Source: Lithospermum erythrorhizon (Eukaryota; Streptophyta; Magnoliopsida; Boraginales; Boraginaceae). From it: 64,000 nt of DNA. A program made the translations under genes and the position numbers. Each line of letters opens with the position of its first letter. Positions within the stretch are counted from its first letter, which is position 1. The notes under the pieces were generated by a model. The model did no database searches. It was not told where the DNA came from and saw nothing but the letters and a program-made list of their open reading frames with translations. Below, piece after piece: positions 1 to 10,619 of this stretch. The stretch lies in assembly GCA_019722365.1 (NCBI GenBank), contig JADFUC010000278.1, positions 806,001 through 870,000 on the forward strand, read 5' to 3'.

Positions 1-300
1 TTATCAGTTCGATCATGGGAGTATAATTTTTTCTCCGATATCCAAATGAAACCAAACCGATAACTCGATAAATACCCGAAAGTTTTAAGTTATACCAAAA
101 ATACCATAAGTTCGAACCGAAATACCCCAAATCCGGACCAAAAGAGCCTAAATCCGAATCGAAATACCCAAATTTTTTAATCCCATGTGACTCACACGAA
201 ACTAGACAGAAAAACCGGAACCCATGAGTAAAGTTCAAAATCAAAAAAAAAAAAATCCAAACTAACCATAAAATTACATTGGAAAATACAAATGAAATGC
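1..300. other. repeat-like intergenic sequence, no gene
   Basis: No coding frame is visible. The first 200 bases repeat short variants of a pattern like CCGAAATACCC and AATCGAAATACCC, as in old decayed dispersed repeats. I cannot assign a family. The FBX2-like leader probably begins near base 300. Confidence 0.4.
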
Positions 301-356
301 CCCCACACATCGCCGTCTTACCCAAATTGAATTGTGGATCTGTTCATCCCTCTCAG

Positions 357-652
357 GTAAATAAACGCGAGCATAATTAATTATTTCGCTATATATATAT
401 ATTTTAATCTATTTTATCAATATAATAGCTTTATTAGACTCCTCAATTTTCTTGTTTAATTTTCCTGTTTTTTTGTTGTTGTTGTAAATAATAGAATATA
501 TATTTCCCCCTCATTTGGGTTTCTACTGTTTGCTTCGATTAAGCTTTTGAGTATCCTGATTTTGGTTTTTTTGGCTTGATTTGTGATTTTCTCATCAATT
601 CCTAACAAACCCATATTTTATTTTGTGGAAATTGATTTGGGTTCTTTTCCAG
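357..652 (+). other. probable 5'UTR intron of the F-box/WD40 gene
   Basis: A good donor (CTCTCAG, then GTAAATA) lies at 356/357. A pyrimidine-rich acceptor (TTCTTTTCCAG) ends at 652, 32 bases before the ATG at 685. The interior is T-rich as in plant introns. This would give a two-part leader with exon 1 at about 300-356. It is inferred from splice consensus only. Confidence 0.5.
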
Positions 653-684
653 AAGCAGAAAGATTAGGTAAAGATTGAATTTTT

Positions 685-2373
685 ATGGAATTTGAATGCC
701 AAGAAAGTACTACAAAATTTGGCAAAGCAGATAATCCTTACGAGGAACACGTTGATTTGAATCCAATTAATTGTATTATTTCTCAGCAGAAAAGTTCAGT
801 AATAGCTGTGACTGAGAAAGCTAAGAATTTGATTGCTAAATTGAATGGTAAAAGCGTGCATTCGAGCTCGAGTGGTAGCAGGGACTTAGTCCTTGTGGAT
901 GATATTGAGAATCTGAGTAATTTATATCTTTTGTCAATTACTGACCTCCCGCCTTCGTTGATATCTGAGATTCTTAACTGTCTTGAACCGAAGGATCTTG
1001 GAGTGGTGTCCTGTGTGAACACTTATTTGTATAAGCTTGCGGCTGACCATACTGTGTGGAAGGAGTATTATTGTGAGAGGTGGGGCCAACCGTTGGGCGG
1101 GAGCCCGGTCTTGGGACCGGGAGGGGTTCCTGACGTTAAGTCATGGAAGGAGCTATTTGTAGAGAAAGAGTTTCGGAGCAGAACGTTTATGGGCAAGTAT
1201 ACTTTGGATTCATTGTTTGGGCACGACGAGGCCGTGAGGACGGTGTTTGTTTTGGCTTCAAAGAAGTTGGTATTTACTTCGGGATATGATCAGACTGTAA
1301 GGATGTGGGATATGGAGAAAGGGATATCGATTGCTTCATCCAGGCCTCTTGGGTGCACAATTCGTGCTGTAGCTGCAGATACGAGGCTGCTTGTTGTTGG
1401 AGGAACCGATGGATTTATACATGGTTGGAGGGCTGAAGAGGGGAACCCTCACTTGTTTGATATAGTGGCTCCTCAGGATGAAGCTCGCCAGTTCCGAATT
1501 TGGGAACATGAAGGGCCTATTACATGTGTAGCATTGGATTTTAATAGAATTTATAGTGGTTCATGGGACATGTCTATTCGCATCTGGGATCGTGTTTCTG
1601 TAAGATGTTTGAATGTCTTGATGCACAACGATTGGGTCTGGAGTTTGACCCCTCACGACACTACTGTGGCAAGTACTGCAGGTTCTGATGTCTATCTTTG
1701 GGATGCAGTTCAGGGAGTCAAAATTGCTTTGATGAATGGAGTCCATTCTGGTAATTCATACTCTTTAGCACGGAGTCATGCTGGAAAGCTTCTCTTCACC
1801 GGAGGAGAGGATGGTACCATACACATGTTTGAGATATCTGCAAATGGAGGACATTGCTTGCAAAAAGTTGCTTCCTGGATTCCTCACACAGGGCCTGTTT
1901 ATTCTCTTGCATTTGAGTTTCCTTGGCTTGTTTCGGCATCTGGTGATGGTAGGCTTTCACTTATAGATGTGAGAAAGCTTCTGAAAACAACCAGGCCCTC
2001 TTCAATTGAGAAAGCTCCTAAGTTTAACCGTTTGGATCAAACGAGTATTGAGCCCCCTCAGAGAATGCTTCATGGTTTCGGGTCCAATTTATTTTCAGTA
2101 GACATAGGGCTTGACCGCATTGTGTGTGGAGGTGAAGAAGGTGTTGTAAAAATCTGGAATTTTTCAGAAGCTCTGGAAATCGAGCAGAGAGTTCGTAAAC
2201 TGAGAGGTCTAAGGCTGGAGAACAGAATGAGGAGGCGTCGGCTTCAGTTCGACATGACCAGTAAAAGTGCACGAGGTGAACAGTGTACAGTCGTCGCTAG
2301 GAAGAATCAGATTACTGGAGATGGTATTAGTTGGCACAACAAGCGTAGGGTGAGCGGGAAATTGAAGGCATAG
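685..2373 (+). CDS. F-box/WD-40 repeat protein, FBX2-like (At5g21040 type)
   Basis: An uninterrupted 562-residue reading frame. Residues about 86-133 form an F-box (LPPSLISEILNCLEPKDL, then a W-K-E-Y-Y-C-E-R-W end), the SKP1-binding part of an SCF ubiquitin ligase. From about residue 178 I count seven WD40 blades with typical ends such as TVRMWD, SIRIWD, DVYLWD and VVKIWN, which would form the substrate-binding propeller. A basic tail follows (RMRRRRLQ). Length and order match the plant FBX2 family. Arabidopsis FBX2 has been reported as a negative regulator of phosphate-starvation responses, but that role here is only inference by homology. The first ATG of the frame is used; a likely leader intron ends 32 bases upstream. 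A plausible polyadenylation region (TTATAATAATGCATGA) follows the stop. Confidence 0.92.
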   Translation: MEFECQESTTKFGKADNPYEEHVDLNPINCIISQQKSSVIAVTEKAKNLIAKLNGKSVHSSSSGSRDLVLVDDIENLSNLYLLSITDLPPSLISEILNCLEPKDLGVVSCVNTYLYKLAADHTVWKEYYCERWGQPLGGSPVLGPGGVPDVKSWKELFVEKEFRSRTFMGKYTLDSLFGHDEAVRTVFVLASKKLVFTSGYDQTVRMWDMEKGISIASSRPLGCTIRAVAADTRLLVVGGTDGFIHGWRAEEGNPHLFDIVAPQDEARQFRIWEHEGPITCVALDFNRIYSGSWDMSIRIWDRVSVRCLNVLMHNDWVWSLTPHDTTVASTAGSDVYLWDAVQGVKIALMNGVHSGNSYSLARSHAGKLLFTGGEDGTIHMFEISANGGHCLQKVASWIPHTGPVYSLAFEFPWLVSASGDGRLSLIDVRKLLKTTRPSSIEKAPKFNRLDQTSIEPPQRMLHGFGSNLFSVDIGLDRIVCGGEEGVVKIWNFSEALEIEQRVRKLRGLRLENRMRRRRLQFDMTSKSARGEQCTVVARKNQITGDGISWHNKRRVSGKLKA

Positions 2374-4300
2374 TATTATTATCATTGTGTTGTGATTTTC
2401 TAAAGAAACTATATGGCTGTGGCTTATAATAATGCATGAGGTAATATTTGGAGTCAGAAGCAATTGTAGTTTCAATTGCGCCTCTGATTGAATTGATAAC
2501 TGTAGAAAACAATTCTCATCAAGGTTTAACTTATTTTCTTATTAATTACATATGTTGTACAATGAAATTACAAGCCAGACAAGGATTGTGAATAATTTTA
2601 TAATATTAAAATAAATTTATAGGTGATATGGTTAGATTCTTTATAATACAAAATAAAATAAAATAATCAATGTTCAAAACTTCATATCGAAATATGTCAT
2701 GGACCAAGCAGGGCAAGGTTGTGATTAGTTTAAGTATTCAAATATTTGGAATAAACGTGTGTTGCATCGCATGGGAAATGCTTGCTCTTAATCTATAAAT
2801 AGCAACAGAATTATATCAACACAATTGTCAGTATTCAGCTTCTCCTAGCCTAACTATTATGGCATCTCTAATGCTTCCTCATTAACAGTGAGGAACCTGC
2901 AAATTCCTTACAAAATACTACAAATTCACTTATATTTCAATCCGAAGGAGTCTAAAATACGTAGTAGTAATAAACTTAAAAAATTAACCCAAAACAATTT
3001 AACTTGAATATTTTTTTTCTCATGATACCAAACATTAATTAAATTCTAAACTAAGCAAATGGAAGTCTGCTCCAACAAACAAATTGCCTAAGTCCTGCTG
3101 TAATGAACCACCGATGTCTAAGTCCTGGTTGCATGAACCACCCACGAATTGCCGGAAAGTTGCCGAAGAACGCCCGAACGCCTCACATAGTGGATGCACG
3201 AACCGAAAGACAGATAATATACTTCTCTGCCGTGAAATGAACCTCGATACCTTCAATGGCGTCATGCCGGATATTTTAACTAGGGATATTCTGTATGTTC
3301 TTTTTAGGCTATTCACATTATAACGACTAAGATCAAGTGCAAAAAATTGGTCCAATCTAGTCTTCGGTAAAATCCATCTTGTTTGCAATATGAATGAACC
3401 ATAATAAATAAATTGAGGTGTTATTAGATATTTAGATGTACCAGTCTAGCAGATAGGCACCCCATACTAAATCCCTCTTTCCCAATTCCCATGTTAATAC
3501 ATAGTATTTTGATAGGACAACGAATGCTAACTGGATAAAGTATGATTTTTACACGCCAACTACGTTTAATATTACCATACACGGGAATGTTAAATTACGA
3601 AAGAGAAAGAAAATAATCTAACGCTAAAAATACAGATAAATATCGACTACACGCTTGGCATAGTCTAACAACTAGAGATTTTATCACAATACTAAGTGAA
3701 TAACACTGAAAACCATACACCATACATATGCTCAAGAACACAGTAAATTCAGGAAAACTATAACCCAGAAAAGAGTTATCTTACTACCAGATCTTTGCTT
3801 TCTTGTAAATTACATGTACAAATGCTCAATTCAACTGTATATACCATTAAAAGGCCAACATACTGCGACACAGCATCCCAATCACTATGAAGGAACCATA
3901 AGTAGAATAGAGAGAGCTCACCCTCGCCAACCAATGAAACGGCCAGCAGCAAAACTTGGGATACAAAACCTCAGTATTCTTCAAGTCATCATGTCTTTTA
4001 CTTCTTTGATGGTAGCTCTGAACTTCGTTTTCCACCTGCAATATGAAATGATCGGACAGCAGACCAACCATGAACGTTGGGGAATGCTTTCAACAACAGG
4101 TACAAACAGACAGAACTATGTAATCAGCGAAGCTGTATGACAGATCAAGCTTCTGAATGATCTTTATCTTATGCAGTCTGGGCGCGAGGGGGAAGGAAGT
4201 ACGTAAATTTCTCAGAGACCACAACTGCCCCATCCAAAATAACTTTGACTCCTAACTGCTATTGTGACTACAGTTATCTTTTGTACATAAGTTTAAACTA
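2374..4300. other. intergenic, no supported gene
   Basis: Two overlapping open frames on opposite strands (3035-3388 minus, 3084-3323 plus) look like chance frames. They cover a short direct duplication of about 30 bases at 3089-3147 (AAGTCCTG...TGAACCACC, twice). At 3900-4060 the minus strand has an exon-like stretch bounded by an AG and a GTGAGC, reading VENEVQSYHQRSKRHDD or, in another frame, WKTKFRATIKEVKDMMT then stop. It may belong to the gene remnant at 4.7-5.1 kb. Nothing else is recognisable. Confidence 0.4.
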
Positions 4301-4445
4301 TACTCCCTCCTCCTTCCAACTAAGGATAATATCATTACTATTTTTAGTTTGTCCTAAAATTAAGACTATATCCCCTACATTACAATTTTTTTCTCCCAGT
4401 TGTACTCTCGATTCTTGAAAATATAGTATTTGTTTGTAATCTCTT

Positions 4446-4641
4446 TACTCCCTCCACCAAAAAATGGATAGTTGCTATTAGAATTCTCATTTTGTACATT
4501 TTAAACCGATCATCTTCGTATTGTGACCTAAGTGGTTTCCACTAAAGAACAAATCTCAAAGTTGTTGTTGATTCTACCAATTCAACTCATATTAATGTGT
4601 GACAAGTCAAAATATATGTTATTCATGGTTGGAGGGAAGTA
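4446..4641. mobile_element. Stowaway-like MITE (degenerate)
   Basis: The left end reads TACTCCCTCCACCAAAAAAT. The reverse complement of the right end reads TACTTCCCTCCAACCATGAA. This matches the CTCCCTCC-type terminal inverted repeat of plant Stowaway elements with TA at the edges. The interior is AT-rich and non-coding. A second unpaired left end (TACTCCCTCCTCCTTCCAAC) lies at 4301, suggesting a nested or partial second copy. Confidence 0.55.
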
Positions 4642-4734
4642 CGAAGTACAATACAATAATGAATAAATAACATAAGAGGAAGATTATGTGTATGGTAAAA
4701 GTGAAGGATACCAGTATAAAAAATGTTAACTAGG

Positions 4735-5130
4735 AACCAACAAAGAAAGGGTTTGAACAAACTAATATGAGTTTTACGGTATTGAGAGCTGCTCGCGAAT
4801 ATAAGTTATTGACCCCAGCATAGCACCTAATGTATCCCTGAGACACCTGAAACTTTATATCAGATTCTCCAGTAAAACTAGTCTTCGTATCTTGTAGCTC
4901 AAGGCAGGAGAGTGCCACAGTGTCAGTTGAAGATGATACTCCAAATGAGCAGTCAGGGAACCCTTTAAAGAATTTCTATATCTGAGGTTAACATGCTATA
5001 AGTTAGAATATTGACACCAAATAGTCAAAGTGATCAAGCAGATACCTTAGATTAATAACAGCAAGCTTGTTAGCAGGGGCTGAAAGCTGCTCGCTGATAT
5101 ATGCCATAGACCTCAGCATTGGTTCTAATG
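4735..5130 (-). pseudogene. exon-like remnants of an unidentified gene, partly duplicated
   Basis: Two minus-strand pieces encode related peptides. One at about 4780-4855 reads LRDTLGAMLGSITYIREQLS. One at about 5050-5128 reads [20 protein letters not shown] followed by [10 protein letters not shown]. The nearby frame at 4730-4980 also encodes a protein-like stretch (FKGFPDCSFGVSSSTDTVAL). Frames do not join cleanly: the first piece ends at a stop after LSIP. I read this as two copies of one ancestral exon inside a decayed gene. I do not recognise the family. It could instead be the 3' end of a working gene whose other exons I failed to see. Confidence 0.3.
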
Positions 5131-5701
5131 TAGTTTGGGATTAGATAAAACTTAACCCTGATTCTTCTTATTGGATCTTGCTATAATCTTGCAACTACGA
5201 GAAACAAGTTATTAGAATTCTAACAAACAATCTATAGATTTTGCTCCTTATTCAGTAGATAATAACTGCATCATCAAATGCTAAATGGAAGTCAAAACAA
5301 GCAAGCAAAAATAGGAGGCAGACTTATTGAGCTAAAATATGCGGACATAACAACGGTCCTCTCAGAGGCTCAATAATAGGAGAGTTCTCAAAATACACCC
5401 CAGATAAAATAATTCCGGCAAGCGTTAAAAGTCTGTATATACTTAGATTAATTTTGAGCTTCCACTAATTAGTACTTGTTGGTAATGAACGCATCAGTAT
5501 GAGACTTTTAAAACCACACGGATACTTAAGAATCGCGATTCAATTTTATATAGTACTACTCTGGGGCAGAAAAGTTAGTGTTTGAAGTCATTTAACGTTG
5601 CCGCCACGCAGCTGCATGGGTAAAGTTCGCTCTAAGATAACTCATTAGTCTCGGCTCTTTTGATAATATAACTAAAGGCCACAATTCGGGAGTTTAGCCT
5701 G

Positions 5702-6270
5702 GGGCTTGGAGGTCTTAATTGAGCTCGAAGACTCATTTTGCACCCCAGCCATGCACCTTTTCCTTCTGCACCGCTTTAGTAAGAGACAACATTCACGGCT
5801 CGCATTCACAGAGCATTGTTACAAAATTTATTAACTACCGCAGAGTTAAGTAGCTAATGTTAGAGTAAACGGGGTGACTCTGATCACCACCCTACACTCA
5901 CTTTATATAACTCACGCCCCCATCGCCAGTTAAACAAGTAAAACTTAAATCATCCACTCACAAAGCAAAAAGCGGGCTTGGGAGGTCTTAATTGAGCCTC
6001 AAGACTCATTTTCTCAGATACTATCTTTTGCACCCCAAAGTGCTCAAGGCAGCATCTTTCCCTTCTACCGGAGATTTAAGAAAATAACATTCACGAAGCC
6101 GCATTCAGAAATAAGCATGCCTATTAACTACTCCAGAAAGTAAGAGCTAATAAGTAGTGTAGTAAATTAAAGCATCGATCACCACTCCTACACTACTTAT
6201 ATAACTCGAACAAATGCCAGTTAAAAACAAAGTTAAAAAACTTAAATCATCCACTCACAAAGCAAAAAAT
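5702..6270. repeat. tandem duplication, two ~270-297-bp copies
   Basis: Copy A (about 5702-5971) and copy B (about 5974-6270) share the order of blocks GGCTTGGAGGTCTTAATTGA, AAGACTCATTTT, TTTGCACCCC, AACATTCACG, ATCACCAC, TATATAACTC, GCCAGTTAAA and AAATCATCCACTCACAAAGC, with small indels between them. Neither copy has an open frame. Each has a TATATAA segment near the same relative position. The unit may be a duplicated promoter or leader piece, or part of a transposon. Family unknown. Confidence 0.75.
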
Positions 6271-8930
6271 ATTTTCTCACGAAACTTGCTTTCTCTCGTC
6301 ACCGAATATCATAGGAGTTGCTTCTAAAAGCAGCTGGCTTGCCTCTAACTATCAGATCCCTTAATCGCTAAGCCTCTAAAAGTCCCAAGCACATACCGGG
6401 TAGTGAGCAAATCCTGCTTGCTGAACAGATTGACACAAGCCTTGGCCGATGTTTAGTCAGTCTCGATTTCTAGCGAAAGCTCTTCCTCATATTCTTCTGC
6501 TCAACGTTAACTTCTTACAAGCATTTCTATCGTTTCATGTCCTTTAAATGGGGCCGCCTTTATCCGTGTGTCTTTCACTGAATCTCATTTAGTAACTTAT
6601 ATAATTTATTAAGCAAGATTTATAATGATATATTGTACATTCAATTTAATTTAAATAGAAGTATGTAATCAATCATCACAAACATTGCTAATGAATGCTG
6701 GCAGTAGCTTAAGAAAGTTAAATGAAATGTCTTAAATGTTTTGATGATACGAATCCATGCAATCAAATCAAATATGTTAGTTATATAATTATCCAACTCA
6801 GATGTAACTATATAAAGATGAATGCTTATGTAATTTACAAATTCAGAAATAGAGACTCTTTTAGTTAGTCCTCCTTGGACTAATGTACTCATGTTCATTT
6901 TCACACCAAATTTCTCAAATATTCATTTCGAATAAAAAACTTAACTTAAAAAAAAAAAATAGATCACCTATTCCATTTCATAATTTCTTACTTGTGTTTG
7001 ATGATCATTAACTTTTTCATGAGTGCACTATCGATGACACATGCTAATGTATGACAATTTTAATTCACCCAGTCCGACTCTTCTTTCCCCCACCGCCATC
7101 ATCATCATTATCATCCAAAATCTTCCTCATCGTTTCACGATTTCACCTCTATACCACCTTACACCCCATCAACTTAATTCCTATTAAAGTGATACTCTCT
7201 TTATCACATGATTATTATCTATTTTTACTTTTATAAAAAGTAAAAAGATAATATTTTAATTCAAGTTTGAGTACAATATATGACAAATAAAAAAGAATAT
7301 ACACAACATTTATAGTAGAATTGATGGAGTATTAATTATGATTGATGTGACTTGTGAGGAACGTTTATGTTCAGTTTTGCTTGACTTAGACCATATGCAC
7401 CAGCGTATTATTTAGTTAAATGAGGCACTCAATGGCTATTATTTGTTCGTCTGAAATTTGACAACACAAAGAAGTGAAGTGCAATTGTCTAAAAATGTTT
7501 AAACTCTATTATTTTTAGCTGAGGTGTTATATTGAGCTGTTATACACACGCCCAAACAGTAAAAAATTGAGGGTGAAATGCCTATTTTGCCCCCCTATTT
7601 GTAGATGAGGTAGTTATAAAAATTACGTTAAAGGGTAAAATGGGCTTATCAATACTAAAAAATACTATTCGTGCAGTGTGTATATTGTTTCCCGTGTCAT
7701 ATGTTGTCCCCTTCCTATTTTCATAATATTATTTATGGTACCCTTTTCTTATTTTCTTTATATATATTTTTTCTTAAACTATTTTAATTAGTTAATAAAT
7801 ATAACCTTTATACTATAATATAAATTTAAGACCTTTAAATATTTTCTACAATAATTCCAGCACACGATGCCCTCTTCCATTTGAGTATCACATATACTAC
7901 TTCCTCCATTCCTTAATAATATATTATTGAAAAATATAAAATTATTTCTACATGTGAACTCTCACCAATAATAAATATTCATCAAAATATTTATAATAAT
8001 AGTAAATTAATATTATTAAATATTAAAAATAAATTTAAAATGAAATGTAAATTGCAATAATAAAAGTTACTATTAGCAATATTGGATAATAATATTTAAT
8101 ATAACACAAAATAAAATTATAAATTTAATTGGGGTTTAAAAATATTTTTAAGAAGAATATAATTATTGCATTATTAATAAATAATTATTAAAATTCTGAG
8201 AGGTAATTATTTATAATGTGGTATATATATATGTTATCGAATGAATGAACATAATGGGATCATGAACCCAAATAAACATCAATAATACTTATCGAAAAGA
8301 TATATGTCGTTTATCATATTGACATGCTGAAAAGAAATAGAAATATAGACGCTTAAGAGTAGAATAAAATAAATGCTACACTACCCATTGCTAGCCTTAA
8401 TTTACCGAACAATTAAATTGGGTGATATCTTAAATTTTGCTACTTTTTTCATACTCCAGCGAACGTAAGCCAATCATGTATTACATTTACCAAATAAATT
8501 GCCTATCTTAAAATTGAAAATAATTAGAAGATGATACAAATGAACTCTTTTAGAGCTTTTTCTCTCTAGAGTTTTTTTTCAGTATCTTTTGATGTATCTA
8601 TGTTTATTTCCAAATCCCTTTAAAAATCACCGGCGGGGGTATCGTTTTTAAGTGAATTGAGTGATATTCTCTCACTAATTATGGGATCTTTCCTAATAAG
8701 CAAATCAAATAGCCGGGTAAGTGTCATACGGGAGCAGTTGAGATCCCTGTGATTGGTTTCACTTAGACGGAAGTTGCCTCAAGCGGATCTTTGATCCTTA
8801 CGGAGGATCTGGGGGAAGTCACATTTATTCCGATCTCCTCGAGATCCAATTGTAGTTTAAATAGGGACGGATTTACGTATTCTTGTATACGATTTTCATC
8901 ATTCGGATCTGCTTAGCATTTTATTTTTGG
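6271..8930. other. intergenic, no supported gene
   Basis: About 6280-6560 is less AT-rich than its surroundings and could be a decayed transposon piece, but no conserved domain can be read in any frame. From 6.6 to 8.5 kb the sequence is AT-rich with only short chance frames. A Stowaway-like end (CTTCCTCCATTCCTTAATAA) occurs near 7902 without a visible partner. Confidence 0.4.
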
Positions 8931-10619
8931 TTTTTGTAGCAAGTCCTGTAGGGTATATTATAGAGCCTGCAATTATTCCAAGTCTGGCTAAGTGCAATTT
9001 GATAGAGAATGAGACTAAATCACTGGGTTTGGAGAGGAAGAGGATTTGGGCGTAAGGCATTTTCATCGAGCGCGAGCTGTTGTGTACGCAAAGGTGCTCA
9101 CCCTAAGTTAAGAGTCCTTTGTTGCATCCGTGGGGTTAAACAAATTGTCGTAAGAGCTACGTTTGCTTTCTGGGGCGACTGGTCCCATCGTACACATCTT
9201 TCTCTTCCCCACTCAAGGAGAAGAAAAGAGAAGCCGATAATGGGCCACAGGCGACGGCCAACCTGTTAGTTATGAATGAAAATGATTCGTGTGAGTAATC
9301 CACTAGGCTCGGTATTTGGATTTAACGTGCTTTTAGTTACAAGTTGTGGGCTTAAAGGCCGAAGTTTTTACCTCGGGATGTGGCTAGCAAGTCGCTAACT
9401 TATTCCCTCAAAGCGTGGAAGAGCGTAGCTCCATCGAGAGAAACGGGCACAAAGTTTTTGTGTCAAGGCTATCATATGTTCGCAAAGCCCACCGAAAGCG
9501 GACGGTCCAAATTCAATTATAGAGGTGAAGCCGGTTATTGGTGTACGAAATGCCTCTAAATCTATGTTTTAAATATGGATCGCTGGGGGGCACGCATTCG
9601 GTAATGCCCCGGACCGGGTAAGGCGTGGATCCGAAGAAAGAGCTGCTGTGACGATTCTTTGGATCAGCACCGAATGGAAAAACTCGGGGTGTTGTTCCGC
9701 CAATGATGAGCTAAGATAAAATCTACTCCAAGTGTTGTAGAGTAGGTCGGTCAACCAAAATTTTGGTAGTAGAAGATGGGCAGGAGGGGGACTCGATGAG
9801 TTAAGCTAATTAACGAGATTAACTAGAATGGACAAATTAAAATCGACTTTTAATAAAGACATTATGTCAAATTTAATTCAGTACCAACGAGGTTTAGAAT
9901 TCCCCTCTTTTTCGGGACCGCATTATCAAACGGAGTTAATTCAAATGGAATTAATGGTGAGAGAGAAGTGGGGGATGAATCTACTAATTGCACAAAGAGT
10001 AGGAGACAGGTTCCCATACATATCCAAATGAGGAAATAAATGATGATTTGCATGGAGAGGGAATTACTTCTAAATCTCGCCTTATTACTAGTGGGTCATT
10101 GATGTCATAAAGAGAATCCAGTGCATTATGGGGTTTTGAGGATGCGGACACACATCTTGGAGACCCTGCTATTCTTGCATTTCATAAATCTCCCTAACTG
10201 AGGTGCAATGGCAAACTTAGCAATGGAGGTACAAAGATTTCACCAAAGTCCATCATGAAGCCTATTCAAATACATTACTTTTTGTATTTGAGAGAAAGTG
10301 GAATCAATGGTGGTGCCTGAAGCATTCTAGCATGCTGAATTTACCTTAAGCGTTTCCGGCGACATCGAATTGAGCAAACAAAAGTGAAGCTTTATCTTTC
10401 TTTGGCTATCAAAGCCCATTACCAAATACAAAGGTACATCACATGGGGAAGATGACAGTGAGTGCTACATCAAAGAAGAAACATCATCCGTATGGCAAAG
10501 CTAGTTGTAATTTGTCCCGCCCTAAGAAACCTACCCTTCCTGATTTGGATCGGATGCTTCTACCTCGAAGATTCAAAACCATTAACGCTAGAGGAGCCTC
10601 ATCAAGACTAATAAGTACA
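8931..10619. other. probable 5' part of the decayed LINE, family signal lost
   Basis: Higher GC than the region before it, and full of frame breaks. A phrase such as NETKSLGLERKRIW near 9000 and charged stretches at 9830-10020 resemble a worn non-LTR ORF1, but no zinc knuckle or other diagnostic motif is readable. The assignment rests mainly on position immediately upstream of the recognisable ORF2. Confidence 0.3.

Noticed and set aside
3035..3388. 117-residue minus-strand frame and its 79-residue plus-strand partner
   Set aside because: The composition is not protein-like, there is no recognised domain, and the frame overlaps a short direct duplication that explains its length.
6280..6560. 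Copia-type retrotransposon end (RNase H plus LTR)
   Set aside because: A phrase on the minus strand loosely recalls the RNase H end, but no motif could be confirmed and no polypurine tract or LTR pair is visible.
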